DNA of 64,000 bases from Sandaracinaceae bacterium (GCA_016706685.1 JADJJE010000008.1:186001-250000), one strand, 5' to 3'; shown: positions 32,800 through 42,129, counted from the stretch's first letter. Program-made: numbers and translations. Notes: a model not told the origin generated them from the letters alone.

Positions 32800-34086
32800 C
32801 TACCGCCCGCTGGGCAGCGTGACCTCCGGGCGAATCGCCCCTGTCGCCAGCGAACCGGCCAGGTCGAGGTCCCAGCGGAGCCCGAGCGACACCACGGGCA
32901 GCTGGAAGCCCCCTTGGGCGCTCACGAGCAGGCTCGCGCGTGGGGCGACGCGCACCTGGAGCTCGAGCCAGGCGTAGAGGTCCACCAGCGTGCCGCCCCA
33001 CGTCGCGAACGTCCACGCCTGGACGCGCGTGCCGTGCAGCGCTGGGCCGATGCGCGCGCCTCCGGCCACTCCGAGCGCCACGTAGCCGCGCGTAAACGAG
33101 AACGACGCCCCGCCGGCGAGGATGCGCGCGTCCCACAGGAACCCATCCGTGGAGCCGAGCTGGATGACGGGGTGAACCACGTGCCGTGGACGACCGGGCT
33201 CGATGCGCACGAAGCCAAAGGGGAAGGCCCGGAACGCGTCCACCTGCTGACCGCGACCCGTGGCGAGCGTCAGGCCGACGCCCGCGCGGATCACCACGTT
33301 GTCGCCCAGCAGCGTGACCGTGGGAGCGAGAGAGAGAGCCTGGTAGCGATCCGAGTAGGCTCCGTAGCGCGCGTAGTCTTCCTCGATGTGGGGGACCCAG
33401 CCCGAGGCCGTGGCGGCGATGCCACCCAGCACGGCGCGCTTTCGGACGCGGAGCTGGACGTCGGCCGACGCACCCGCGACGCCGGCGCGGTGTTCGCCCA
33501 CGCGCTGGCCGTCTCGGTCGAACTGGACGTTCTCGGTGGCCCCGGCGTGCAAGCGCAGGTCGGCGTGCCCGGCCCACGCCTGCCCACCGCAGCCCGAGAC
33601 GGCGACGAGCGTCATCGCTCCTGCGAGCGGCAACGAACGCCGGCGCACGAGCTCCGCGAGACGCACACCCCGCATGGCGAGCGCGGGCAGGATCGCGAGC
33701 GGCGTCACCAGCGCGTCGGTCGGGTCCATCGTGTGGGCCGCGAGCACGGGATAGGACGACCACCCCACCGCGTACTGCACGGTCCCGAGCGCCCACTGGT
33801 AGGCGTGGGCGACGCCGTGTTGGAACTGGATCGCGGCGAGCAAGAGGGCCGTGCCCAGCGCGGCAGCGTCCACCAGGTGGCGCTCGTCCACGCGCAGGCG
33901 CCGTGCGAGGGGCGCGAAGGTGGCGGCGACGAGGATGGGGAACACCACCATCGACGCCGCGTCGCCGAGCTTGCCGCTCAGCACCCCGGGCGCGATGCGT
34001 CGCAGCACGTGGTCGTTGAACGCCCACGCCGTCAGAGTAACGAGGAAGAGGGGCGTGAGCAGCAGGTCCGAGGCACGACGGGTCAA
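32800..34086 (-). CDS. Membrane protein with N-terminal multi-helix module and C-terminal beta domain
   Basis: 428 residues from a TTG whose TTGA overlaps the stop of the upstream gene. The first about 170 residues are hydrophobic, with a NDHVLRRIAPGVLSGKLGDAA motif found in stand-alone membrane proteins of unknown role. A lipobox-like VSGCGG separates them from about 230 residues of alternating strands (TVTLLGDNVVIRAGVGLTL, WDLDLAGSL) resembling an outer-membrane or secreted beta domain. The fusion is unusual; topology is uncertain because the cysteine follows helices, not a start. The start codon choice depends on the overlap. Confidence 0.6.
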   Translation of the reverse strand: MTRRASDLLLTPLFLVTLTAWAFNDHVLRRIAPGVLSGKLGDAASMVVFPILVAATFAPLARRLRVDERHLVDAAALGTALLLAAIQFQHGVAHAYQWALGTVQYAVGWSSYPVLAAHTMDPTDALVTPLAILPALAMRGVRLAELVRRRSLPLAGAMTLVAVSGCGGQAWAGHADLRLHAGATENVQFDRDGQRVGEHRAGVAGASADVQLRVRKRAVLGGIAATASGWVPHIEEDYARYGAYSDRYQALSLAPTVTLLGDNVVIRAGVGLTLATGRGQQVDAFRAFPFGFVRIEPGRPRHVVHPVIQLGSTDGFLWDARILAGGASFSFTRGYVALGVAGGARIGPALHGTRVQAWTFATWGGTLVDLYAWLELQVRVAPRASLLVSAQGGFQLPVVSLGLRWDLDLAGSLATGAIRPEVTLPSGR

Positions 34087-34629
34087 GGTTGCGTCTCCAC
34101 CAACGTGACGCTGGCTTCGCCGGGGAGAGCGCCCGGCTCGGCGTCGACCACGACAACGAGCTGGAGAGCCAGCGGCTCGAGCCGCCCGGGGTCCGGGGGA
34201 GGCGTGGCGCTCGGGTCCCCGAGGTCCACCAGCGTGATCGCGAGGCGCCCGCCGCAGGGGTCCTGCGTGCAAGTGAGCTCTGCGCACGCGTCGAGGTCCC
34301 ACGTGGTGATCTCTCCGCTCGCCACCTCCGTCAGGGACGTCGCCCGAGGCACCAGCGCGACGTCCGGGTCGAGAGTGACCGCCTCCATGGTGACGCCGAT
34401 ATCGGAGAGGCGGCCATCCGGGTCCGCACCGTCCGAGACGAACGCGCAGACGAACTTCCTCTGACCGATGAACGCGCCCAAGACCGCGACCTCGATCACG
34501 GCGGTGCTCGGCGCGGCGGGCCCAACTGCGAGCGTCACGTCCACAGAGGCCGTCTCCACGGGCTCGGGCGGGAGGGCTGGTGGCGATGGTGACGGCCCAC
34601 CCCGCGGCGATCAGGAGGAGGCGCGGCAT
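34083..34629 (-). pseudogene. Frameshifted exported protein gene
   Basis: The ATG at 34629 encodes a signal peptide (MPRLLLIAAGWAVTIATS), but the frame diverges after about 18 codons. The adjoining frame reads LPPEPVETASVDVTLAVG and continues as an open 158-codon beta-rich protein to the stop at 34083, with a Cys-rich loop (CAELTCTQDPCGG). Removing one C from the AGCCCTCCC run near 34575 joins signal and mature parts. Its stop overlaps the TTG start of the next gene. A periplasmic or secreted protein is likely if the frame is intact in the organism. Confidence 0.6.
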
Positions 34630-34734
34630 CGAGCGGCCGCGAGGGGAGACGAGCGTCATCATCGTGGCAGAGAGCACGATTCGTTCCGTCCGCCGGTGGC
34701 ACAGTGCGGCACAGCGCGAGCCACAGGGCTCGCG

Positions 34735-35287
34735 GTGGACACGACCCATCGTGCACGCGCCGACCCCGAAGCCGAGGGGGAGACCTGCCTAGAGTGCGAG
34801 GGCGAGCTGTCCTACGCCGGTCTCAGCGAAGCGTGCTCCGTCGTGCTCTCTGCGCGGGCGGCTCTGACGGCTCGCTGCCCCAACAGGGTCGTCGCGAGCC
34901 CGACCGATCCACCCGAGGGACAGGAGCTCGCGACCAGGTCGATCCTGCAGCGCGACTTGGATCAAACGCTGAGACGGTCTCGCGTGCGCGCGTGCCAGGA
35001 GCCCGCCAACGCCACGCTGGACGAGGCCCTCGCCCAGCTCCGAGAGAACGCGGCGTCGATGCGCGGAGTCCTGGACGCTCTCGGCGAATCCGAGTGAGGC
35101 GTCCGCGGTGTGGAACCAGCTCGCCGCCGTGGAGACCAGCACGCCCAGCTCGGCGCCGAGCCCGGAGCGGCCATTGGACACGCCGCTCGACCTGCCGCCC
35201 ACCTACCTCGCGCTGAGCCGCACAGAGGCGAGCATCGCCTTCCCCGACTCGCGGGTCCGAGTGCTGGTGCATCCGCACGCGGGCTGA
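34735..35287 (+). pseudogene. Frameshifted hypothetical gene
   Basis: From a GTG at 34735 the frame gives Cys-containing helical sequence (CLECEGELSYAGLSEACS, LDEALAQLRENAASMRG) and stops at 35095. A neighbouring frame continues without a break (EASAVWNQLAAVETSTP ... PTYLALSRTEASIAFPD) to 35287. One extra base around 35088-35093 explains the break. No domain is recognised and no clear signal peptide is found, so the true start may be elsewhere. Confidence 0.45.
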
Positions 35288-35323
35288 CCGCCAAAGGGCC
35301 ACCTGCGTAGGTCTGTGAGACCG

Positions 35324-35986
35324 TCACGGCGTGAGGGCCGTGATGCCATCGACGGTCACACGGAACAGTGTGCTGGTCAGCGGCACCGGCGACGCAGCGC
35401 CCACTCCCCCGGCGATCGCGCTGAGCGCCACCCTCGACTCGGCGCCGCAGTCTTGGCCGATGAGCACCGTGTCATAGGCCGGCAGCGCGACGAGCACCGG
35501 CGCGGTGGTGGTGGTGGTGGTGGCGCGGCCGGAGATGGCCAGCAAGCGCGTGGACTCGTAGTAGTAGCCGTTCTGGATGGCCATCACCGAGCCACAAGCG
35601 GGCGGCACCGAGCCCGGCAGCAGGGTGAGCTCGGCCAGGGTGTTCTCGAGCGCCACCGCGTACACCGTGTCGGCGGGCAGACCCAAGGCCTCGGCGTCCG
35701 CAGCACCAAAGCCGCGCGCCGTGCGCGGTGAGTCCACCATCACGACGGCGACCAGGTCCCCCGCCACGGGGCGAATGATCGGCCCATCCGTGAGCCGGGC
35801 GACCTGCTCACCATAGGCGCGCGTACGGATGGCCAAGCGGAGCTGGCCGCGTGTGACCGTGGCCGCCTGCTCCGCATGGGTCCCGCTGCGCGAAGGGTCG
35901 GATGTGCCGCCCGCACCGGTACCCTGCGAGCAACCCAGGCCGTGCGCGATCACGAGAGCCAAGACGACGCGCGCGGTGACGTGCAT
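35324..35986 (-). CDS. Hypothetical lipoprotein
   Basis: 220 residues from the ATG at 35986. Short hydrophobic segment and lipobox AHGLGC (Cys about 19), then a Thr/Ser/Gly linker. The body is beta-rich with a Thr run (RATTTTTTAPVLVALPAY) encoded by ACC repeats, and two cysteines that may pair. No domain recognised. It is an isolated gene on the minus strand; the next plus-strand gene starts 50 bp away. Confidence 0.65.
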   Translation of the reverse strand: MHVTARVVLALVIAHGLGCSQGTGAGGTSDPSRSGTHAEQAATVTRGQLRLAIRTRAYGEQVARLTDGPIIRPVAGDLVAVVMVDSPRTARGFGAADAEALGLPADTVYAVALENTLAELTLLPGSVPPACGSVMAIQNGYYYESTRLLAISGRATTTTTTAPVLVALPAYDTVLIGQDCGAESRVALSAIAGGVGAASPVPLTSTLFRVTVDGITALTP

Positions 35987-36036
35987 GCAGCGCATCCTAC
36001 ACCGTCGGCGCCGGTCGCGAGGTAGGCTGGGCGGTC

Positions 36037-36747
36037 ATGGGCGCGTACTCCACCCTCTGTGCGTTCGACGTGGATCGCCTGCGTGCGCACGCCGCGCCCG
36101 CCATCCGAGCGGAGCTCGCGGCAGAAGCGGACGTCCACCTCGAGCGGGACTGCGCGCTGCTGGACGACACGCTCGGCATCGCCGCGGCGTCGCCGGCCGC
36201 AATGGCGCTAGTGATCCCGCTCCTGAACGGCGCCTGCAGCTCGGAATCCTGCGCGGTGAGCGCGCGCTGCCCCATGCACGTGTCTCAATCGGCGCGGGTG
36301 TCCGCCGAGGTGTTCGGCGCGCGCGTCAAAGCAGCCGTGCTCGCGTGCTGCGCGCCCCAGCCCGCCGACGTGGTGCTCGGCCGCTACGGCACGGCCTTCC
36401 ACTTGGCGTGCTTCCACGAGCGCGCGCACGGGCGCGACGACCCGGACGCGTTCCTCGCGCGCGACGTCCCATTCGTGCAGCTGGCCACGCGCCTCACGCG
36501 CCGAGCCGCCGCGTGGGGCTGGGGCGACGGGGGCCACGGGGAAGGCGTGCTCGGCTGGCTCGACGCGGAAGAAGCGCGCTCGCTGGCGGGCGAGGTGGAC
36601 GCGCTGCTGGCCCTGAGCGAAGGAGCGCCCTCGCTCGACGGCGACAGTGCGTATGACGAGGCGCTCCGGACCATGGCGTGCAGCCTGCGCGACCAAGCCG
36701 TGCGCTGCGCCTCCGCCGGGCTGGGCGTGCTGCTGCGCCGCGACTGA
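36037..36747 (+). CDS. Hypothetical cytoplasmic protein
   Basis: 236 residues, Ala-rich and helical. Six cysteines are clustered around residues 65-110 (ACSSESCAVSARCPMH, LACCAP). His residues occur in FHLACFHERAHGR and GDGGHGEG, so a metal or redox site is conceivable but unproven. No signal peptide. I do not recognise the family. Confidence 0.6.
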   Translation: MGAYSTLCAFDVDRLRAHAAPAIRAELAAEADVHLERDCALLDDTLGIAAASPAAMALVIPLLNGACSSESCAVSARCPMHVSQSARVSAEVFGARVKAAVLACCAPQPADVVLGRYGTAFHLACFHERAHGRDDPDAFLARDVPFVQLATRLTRRAAAWGWGDGGHGEGVLGWLDAEEARSLAGEVDALLALSEGAPSLDGDSAYDEALRTMACSLRDQAVRCASAGLGVLLRRD

Positions 36748-36759
36748 CGCCGTGGCCCG

Positions 36760-37392
36760 CTACGCCCCAGCCGAGAGCGACGCCACGGCCGCTGGGCTCT
36801 TGCGCAGCACCGCACGCGCGTCCTTCGCGCCCTCGCGTTCGAGGCGAACGAGCCACGCTTCACGCTGAGCGGCCGACAGGCTGCGCAGGCCATAGACGGT
36901 GGACTCGTGCACCGGCCCGAAGCCCGAGAAGCGCAGGGTGCCCTGCGTGAACGCCTGGTGCAGCGCCCTGCGCCGGAAGAAGCGGTAGTACCAACCAGGC
37001 GAGTCCATGGTGGCGACCACGCGCGCCGAGCGGCCACGCAGGAGCCCCTCGGGGTAGCCGCCTCCCGGCGGGTAGCGGAAGGCGAAGCCGGGGAGGAACA
37101 CGCGGTCCACGAAGCCCTTCACGAGCGCGGGCGGGGCCACCCACCACATGGGGAAGAAGAACACCACGTGGGCGGCCTCCACCAGCTCGCGCTGCGCGCG
37201 CACCAGGTCGGGCTCGAGGGGTTGGTCGGCGTCGTGGCCGTGGCGCAGGTTCGGGTCGAAGGTGAGCTGGGCCAGGTCCAGCACACGCACGTGCGCGCCC
37301 GTCGCGAGCGCGCCGCGCTGGTAGTGCTCCGCGAGGGCGTGCAGGAAGCGGTTGGGAGCCGGGTGGCCGAGGACGAGCAGGATGTGGTTCAT
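36760..37392 (-). CDS. NAD(P)H-dependent oxidoreductase, flavodoxin-like (Flavodoxin_2 type)
   Basis: 210 residues from the ATG at 37392 (upstream ATGs at 37398 and 37404 are possible). The flavodoxin core ILLVLGHPAPNRFLHALAEH and the FMN/quinone loop FFFPMWWVAPPALVKGFVDRVF match the NQO1/MdaB/KefF group, which reduces quinones or nitro compounds by two electrons. It is divergent from a LysR regulator with 97 bp between the starts and a perfect inverted repeat in that gap, suggesting control by that regulator. Confidence 0.87.
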   Translation of the reverse strand: MNHILLVLGHPAPNRFLHALAEHYQRGALATGAHVRVLDLAQLTFDPNLRHGHDADQPLEPDLVRAQRELVEAAHVVFFFPMWWVAPPALVKGFVDRVFLPGFAFRYPPGGGYPEGLLRGRSARVVATMDSPGWYYRFFRRRALHQAFTQGTLRFSGFGPVHESTVYGLRSLSAAQREAWLVRLEREGAKDARAVLRKSPAAVASLSAGA

Positions 37393-37448
37393 GCCCATGT
37401 TCATGCCGCACGCCGCGCAGCCGTGGCATCCGCGAATGCGCATGTGAC

Positions 37449-37466
37449 CCATGCGTTCCTGCATGG
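37449..37466. promoter_or_regulatory. Inverted repeat CCATGC-N6-GCATGG between the reductase and lysR genes
   Basis: Perfect 6-bp arms lie 56 bp upstream of the reductase start and 23 bp upstream of the LysR start. LysR regulators usually bind dyads in exactly such divergent intergenic regions and control both genes. Confidence 0.5.
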
Positions 37467-37489
37467 CTCGGGTGTGGCACACTCGGCGC

Positions 37490-38368
37490 ATGGACGAGCC
37501 TCGCTGGGACGACCTCCGTGTGTTTCTGGCCGTGTTCCGCGCCGAGTCGTTCAGCGCGGGGGCGAAGGCGCTGGGCGTGGAGCAGTCCACCGTGAGCCGG
37601 CGCGTGGCGGCGCTCGAGGAGCTGCTCGGGGGTGCCCTCTTCGATCGCACGGCGCGTGGCCCCACGCCCACCACTCTCGGGCGGGTGCTCGCGGAGCGCG
37701 CCGCCGACGTGGAGCGCGCCGCGTTTGCGTGCTGGGACGCGGTGCGTGCGCAGGGCAGCCACGTGACCGGGCGCGTGCGCCTGGCCACCACCGAGTCGTT
37801 CGCGGTGCACATCCTCATCCCGCGGCTGCTGGTGCCGCTGCGCGAGCGCCACCCGGGCCTCGAGATCGACCTGGTGCTGGGCGAGCAGGCCGCCGACCTC
37901 GGCCGGCGCGAGGCCGACCTGGCCGTGCGCTTCTTCCGCACGGCGGACGGCGACCTGGTGGAGAAGCGCATCGCGCGCCTGCCCACCGCCATCCTCGGGC
38001 CGCGCGGCATGGCCAAGCGACCGCTCGCGCTGCACGACCTCCGCTTCATCGCGCTCGAGCTCGCGGGCGGGGTGTCGCCCGACGCGGCGTACCTGCGCAA
38101 GCTGGGCATCGAGCCCGCGCTGCGCATCTCGAGCCACCTCGCGCAGATCGAGTCCGTGCGCGCTGGGCTCGGCGTGGCGGTGCTCACGCGGGCGCTCTGC
38201 GCGCTCTTCCCGGACCTCGCGCCGCTCCCGGTGGAGGCGCCGGCGTCACCTCCGGTGGACCTCTACCTCGTGGCGCCGCGCACGCTCCGCAAGGTGCCCG
38301 CGGTGGACGCCGTGTGGCGCGCGCTCGAGGCGCTGGCGAGGGAGCTCGAGCACGATCTCGCGGTGTGA
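37490..38368 (+). CDS. LysR-family transcriptional regulator
   Basis: 292 residues from the ATG at 37490. The winged HTH (LRVFLAVFRAESFSAGAKAL, then VEQSTVSRRVAALEELLG) is canonical, followed by a periplasmic-binding-like effector domain (RVRLATTESFAVHILIPRLL onward). It is divergent from the flavodoxin-like reductase, which it probably activates in response to a quinone or electrophile (inference from context). The dyad at 37449-37466 is the probable binding site. Confidence 0.92.
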   Translation: MDEPRWDDLRVFLAVFRAESFSAGAKALGVEQSTVSRRVAALEELLGGALFDRTARGPTPTTLGRVLAERAADVERAAFACWDAVRAQGSHVTGRVRLATTESFAVHILIPRLLVPLRERHPGLEIDLVLGEQAADLGRREADLAVRFFRTADGDLVEKRIARLPTAILGPRGMAKRPLALHDLRFIALELAGGVSPDAAYLRKLGIEPALRISSHLAQIESVRAGLGVAVLTRALCALFPDLAPLPVEAPASPPVDLYLVAPRTLRKVPAVDAVWRALEALARELEHDLAV

Positions 38369-38407
38369 GGGCACCCTCGACAGGTCATCACGGGCTGGCT
38401 AGCGTCG

Positions 38408-38909
38408 GTGGTGAACACACTTCATCGAGGGGTTGGCGGCGTCTTCGTCGCATTGGTCGCATTGGTCCTGGCGTCCACGCTCGGAGGGTGCGCCTCCGCG
38501 CGGCAGCGGCGCATCGTGAGCATCCGCTTCCAGGCGCTGCACTCGTGCGAGGCCGAGACGGTGCAGTCGTCGGAGAGCGGCTACGTGATCACGGGCTGCG
38601 GCATCGAAGCGCACTACGCGTGCCTCGATGCCGACCCCTTCCCGCTGCTGACGGGAAGCCGCGTGCACGGGCGACCTGTGGATCGACGGGGAGCGCGTCA
38701 CCCCACACGAGAGCGTGATCGACCCCGTTCCCGGCGGCGCCCTCTACTCCATGCTGGTGGACCTCGGTGCGCTCGACCGCATGGGCACAGCCCAACGCAT
38801 CGCCGCCCGCGTGTGCGGCGTGGACGAGGTCCTCGCGGGGCCCGCCGGGCGGCTCGCCCGTGACCTGGCCATCCGGGCCCACGAAGAGAGCAGCGCTTCG
38901 CAGCCCTGA
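38408..38909 (+). pseudogene. Frameshifted lipoprotein gene
   Basis: A GTG start gives a lipoprotein signal (VALVALVLASTLGGC) and about 65 residues including Cys pairs (SCEAETVQSSE, CGIEAHYACLD). The frame then fails, while the +1 frame reads CTGDLWIDGERVTPHE and continues to 38909 (GALYSMLVDLGALDRMGTAQ). Deleting one A of GGAAG near 38660 restores a single protein of about 166 residues. Function unknown. Confidence 0.6.
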
Positions 38910-38939
38910 GCGCGCGCGCAGAGTGGTACACCTGCGCCC

Positions 38940-39362
38940 ATGACCGAGACCACCCACCCGGCCGTGCTGGCCAGCATCCACTCCGCCACGTTCGCCTCGG
39001 CGGGCGACAAGCAGTCCTGGCTGAGCCTCTTCGCCGACGACGCGTTCCTGTCCGACCCGGTCGGCCCCTCACCGCTCGATCCCACGGGCCAGGGGCACCG
39101 CGGCAAGGCCGCCATCGAGGGCTTCTGGGACAAGGTGATCGGGCGCGCCAAGATGAACATCGTCGCGTCGCAGCGCATCCCGTGCGCCAACACCTGCGCG
39201 GCCGTGCTCCAAGTCACCAACAACCTCGGCGGCGGCAAGCAGACCGTGGTGGACATGGTGGGCATCTACGAGGTGAACGACGCGGGCAAGCTCGTCTCGC
39301 TCAAGGTGCACTGGAGCTGGGACCAGCTGGTGGGTCAGCTCAAAGAGCTGGGGATGATGTAG
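38940..39362 (+). CDS. SnoaL/NTF2-like protein
   Basis: 140 residues with the cone-shaped NTF2 pattern: an N-terminal helix with W (KQSWLSLFADDAFLSDPVG), GKAAIEGFWDKVIG, and C-terminal strands ending in VSLKVHWSWDQL. Members include polyketide cyclases, steroid isomerases and non-catalytic ligand binders; active-site residues do not single out one of these. It follows the frameshifted lipoprotein by 30 bp and is convergent with the glycosidase-like gene. Confidence 0.75.
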   Translation: MTETTHPAVLASIHSATFASAGDKQSWLSLFADDAFLSDPVGPSPLDPTGQGHRGKAAIEGFWDKVIGRAKMNIVASQRIPCANTCAAVLQVTNNLGGGKQTVVDMVGIYEVNDAGKLVSLKVHWSWDQLVGQLKELGMM

Positions 39363-39372
39363 CCGTTCGAGG

Positions 39373-40554
39373 TCAGCCCACCTGGCGCCGCAGCAGCCCC
39401 GTCCCACGTCGCTTGCGCCGGACCGCCCACACGGTGAAGCCGAACAAGACCGCGCTGAGCGGCAGCGCCCAGCGCAGGTTCTCCCGCAGGCGCCCAAAGC
39501 GAAACTGCGACTGGCGCGGCGGCAAGATGACCACGGCGCCCGCGGCCACCGGCACGTCCAGCACGCTGTGGCTGTCGTTGGCGATCGGTGGGGGCTCGGG
39601 GGCCACCACGCCCAGGTGGTTCATCACCTCGCGCTCCACGCCGCGCACGTAGACGCGGCGCTCGCCGTCGCTGTTGCGCTCGGCCACCTCCACTTCGTCG
39701 GCGCCGAAGCCCGCGCGGGCCTCCCAGCGGCCGCCGCTCGGCGCGTTGATCACGCCGCCCGCGCGCCGCAAGAACATGGCGCTCGAGCCGCCGCCGTCGA
39801 GGTTGATGGCGTCGTGCGCGCCGATGTCGGCCAGGAAGTCGGCCAGCTCGTAGAGGTTGAGGCCCCGGCTGCCGCCGCGCCGTCCGTCCACCACCACCAG
39901 GAACACGGTGCGCCCGTCGCGCGAGACGCCCACGGCCGTGCGCGGGTGCCGGCCCAGGGCCGCGCCGATGCGGTCGATCTCGCCGTTGGCCACGCTGCCC
40001 GCGCGCACCAGCGTGGGGATGCCGCTCACCGCCGCGCGGTAGTGGTTGTTGGGGTGGCTGCCGCCGATGCGGTGCGTGATGCGCGCGCGCCCGTCCGCGC
40101 GGATGGCGAAGAGGCTGCTCTCGCCGTCGTCCTCCATGCTGGGCCAGGCCTCGCCGCCGCCCACTTGGAGGCCGTATGGGTCGGCGAAGCTGGACCAGAA
40201 GCCGCCGTTGATGGCCGCCACGTAGCCGGGCCCCGTGTTGGCGAACTCGCTCACGGTGGACCAGCGGTCGTCGTGGCGGGTGGCCTCCACGCGCACGCCG
40301 GGTGTGCTCAGGTCCACCACCACGGCGTGGATCACCGCAGGGCGCGTGGTGGTGCGCCGCAGGTAACGCACACCCGGGTTGGGCTGGCTCCACTCGTCGG
40401 TGAAGGTCACGGGCCGGCCGCGGCGCGGGTCGGGCTCGCTGGGGTCGCTGGGCTCACCGTCAGCGCCGGCCTGGCTGGGCGTGGCGCCGTGAACGAGGGC
40501 GCCGGCCAGCACGAGGCCAGCCCACAGGGCGAAGGACATGGAGCGGAGGAGCAT
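39373..40554 (-). CDS. Phosphodiester glycosidase-like exported protein (NAGPA/PF09992 family)
   Basis: 393 residues from the ATG at 40554 (40539 also possible). Signal segment, then the NAGPA domain: AINGGFWSSF, AVGVSRDGRTVFLVVVDG and AINLDGGGSSAMFL, which are the hallmark blocks of this family. The mammalian relative uncovers mannose-6-phosphate; bacterial members process phosphodiester-linked sugars or are uncharacterised. A C-terminal membrane helix followed by RRKRR anchors the protein. No sugar-metabolism genes are adjacent. Confidence 0.85.
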   Translation of the reverse strand: MLLRSMSFALWAGLVLAGALVHGATPSQAGADGEPSDPSEPDPRRGRPVTFTDEWSQPNPGVRYLRRTTTRPAVIHAVVVDLSTPGVRVEATRHDDRWSTVSEFANTGPGYVAAINGGFWSSFADPYGLQVGGGEAWPSMEDDGESSLFAIRADGRARITHRIGGSHPNNHYRAAVSGIPTLVRAGSVANGEIDRIGAALGRHPRTAVGVSRDGRTVFLVVVDGRRGGSRGLNLYELADFLADIGAHDAINLDGGGSSAMFLRRAGGVINAPSGGRWEARAGFGADEVEVAERNSDGERRVYVRGVEREVMNHLGVVAPEPPPIANDSHSVLDVPVAAGAVVILPPRQSQFRFGRLRENLRWALPLSAVLFGFTVWAVRRKRRGTGLLRRQVG

Positions 40555-40760
40555 CGGGCAGGTGGCAGTGCAAGCCCGGATCCAACGGGGTCCGGCCGCG
40601 AGCGCCGCGAATTGAGGCGATTTCGTGGCGGCGCGCAACCCGGCCGCGGCCGCGGTGCCGCAGCGTCGTGGCTCACCGGCCACGCTCCCCCGGGCGCAGC
40701 CACGCCCAGCTCGGTCCGCGCACGACGAAACGCCCGCGCCCCTCACGCGTACGGAGCCCC

Positions 40761-41294
40761 ATGCGCCTCGCCATCGGTCAGCCCGCCCCCGTGTTCCGCG
40801 CCACCACCTGGGACGGCAAGTCCGTCTCGCTCGCCGACTACCAGGGCCAGAAGCTCTGGCTCGCCTTCTTCCGTTACGCCTCCTGCCCGCTCTGCAACGT
40901 GCGCGTGCGGGCCATCTACCGCCGCGTGGACGTGCTCTCGAAGAGCGGCGTGGCCGTGGTGGCGGTGTTCCAGTCGCCTGGCCACAAGGTGCGCGAATAC
41001 GTGCTCGAGGGCGACGAGCCGCCTCTGCCCATCCTCGCCGACCCCGAGATGAAGCTCTACGAGCAGTACGCCCTCGAGCGCTCGGTGCTGGGCTTCCTGC
41101 AGCCCCGCAACCTGAGCGGCATGCTGGATGCGGCCAAGCTCAAGGTGGGCGGCATGTCCCCGGACGGCCCCATGGACCGCATCCCGGGCGACTTCCTCAT
41201 CGGCCCGGACGGCACGCTGGTGGACGTGTTCTACGGCTCGGCCATCTCGGACCACATCCCGTTCGAGCGCGTGGACGCGTTCGCGGCGCGGTGA
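40761..41294 (+). CDS. Peroxiredoxin-like thiol protein (AhpC/TSA superfamily)
   Basis: 177 residues from the ATG at 40761. Thioredoxin fold with GQPAPVFRATTWDGKSVSLA at the start, then the redox-active motif SCPLCN (about residues 41-46) where peroxiredoxins have a catalytic Cys; the CxxC form is typical of the 'peroxiredoxin-like' subgroup. Later strands read VAVVAVFQSPG and GDFLIGPDGTLVDVFYG. It likely reduces peroxides or acts as a thiol oxidoreductase in the cytoplasm. Confidence 0.85.
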   Translation: MRLAIGQPAPVFRATTWDGKSVSLADYQGQKLWLAFFRYASCPLCNVRVRAIYRRVDVLSKSGVAVVAVFQSPGHKVREYVLEGDEPPLPILADPEMKLYEQYALERSVLGFLQPRNLSGMLDAAKLKVGGMSPDGPMDRIPGDFLIGPDGTLVDVFYGSAISDHIPFERVDAFAAR

Positions 41295-41300
41295 TGGCGG

Positions 41301-41894
41301 TCATCCCTTGCGCTCATCGCGCACCTCGCGGGTGACGGGTCGCAAGAGCTCATAGGCCAGGTGCCGGGCGAGTTGATCCATGCCCTCAGGGAGCGGAGCG
41401 TCGGGCGCGGAGTTCCTGCGGAACAGCACGTGGGTCGCCTGGCTGTTGAGGCGCACCGAGACGATCCACTCTGCCCAGTCAGTGGAGTCGTCCTTGAAGA
41501 GACGCTGGGTCACCAGGACATCTGCGATGTCCTCGCGCTTCGCCCGCCACGCCCAGACAGAGGAGAAAGGCCTCACTTCGCACTCCAGGTGCGAAGGGCT
41601 CACCACCAGCGTGAACTTGCTCCGGCCCCAGCGAAGCATCTCGTAGGCCATCGAGACGCCCGCGTACAAGTGGCCGGCGAGGAACAGCGCCAGCCAAGGA
41701 CTGAGCGTCAAGAAGAACGCCGTCACACCGTTCCAGAAGAGGCAGCACGACCACCCCACCAGGTGCGTCCAGCGCCAGGGCTCGTCGTAGGCGATGACGG
41801 AGTGCTCTTCCTCGTACCGGACGACCCGTGCGGCCGACTCGCGGTAGGAGGCTGGATGCTCGTCAGCGGTGTCGTGGCCGCCCGCCGCGGTCAC
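41301..41894 (-). CDS. Hypothetical membrane protein with two helices, possibly 5'-frameshifted
   Basis: 197 residues from a GTG. Two membrane helices (about residues 47-62 and 66-85) are followed by a soluble C-terminal domain (LVVSPSHLECEVRPFSSVW, IVSVRLNSQATHVLF). Upstream in another frame, an ATG at 41997 gives MNEPTSHDDIESTPPS and VPGLRVERFHGRSSK, joining this frame if one A of the AAAA run near 41896 is removed. The true gene may therefore be 41301-41997. The family is not recognised; a PH-like C-terminal domain is possible. Confidence 0.6.
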   Translation of the reverse strand: MTAAGGHDTADEHPASYRESAARVVRYEEEHSVIAYDEPWRWTHLVGWSCCLFWNGVTAFFLTLSPWLALFLAGHLYAGVSMAYEMLRWGRSKFTLVVSPSHLECEVRPFSSVWAWRAKREDIADVLVTQRLFKDDSTDWAEWIVSVRLNSQATHVLFRRNSAPDAPLPEGMDQLARHLAYELLRPVTREVRDERKG

Positions 41895-42129
41895 CTTTTG
41901 ACGACCGCCCGTGGAAGCGCTCGACGCGCAGCCCAGGGACCAGGGTGAGCGAAGGGGGAGTGGATTCGATGTCGTCGTGTGAAGTGGGTTCGTTCATTGG
42001 GCGCCACTCTCGGTACGGATCGCGGCGAGCACGCAACGCCGGGGTGACGGATCCGCAACAGTGGCGGTCGATGTGCCGGAAGCGCCACGGGCATTGATGG
42101 CGCGGCCCGTCCATGGGATGCCTCGCCCC

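Noticed and set aside
31138..34464. 1108-codon plus-strand ORF
   Set aside because: Antisense to the M48 protease and following genes; composition is repeats of Arg, Glu, His, Gly expected from high-GC mirror frames.
34789..35202. Minus-strand 137-codon ORF
   Set aside because: The plus-strand frame has better codon use and continues across the frameshift, so the minus ORF is judged a shadow.
35500..35525. GGTGGT run
   Set aside because: Encodes a Thr tract in the lipoprotein on the minus strand.
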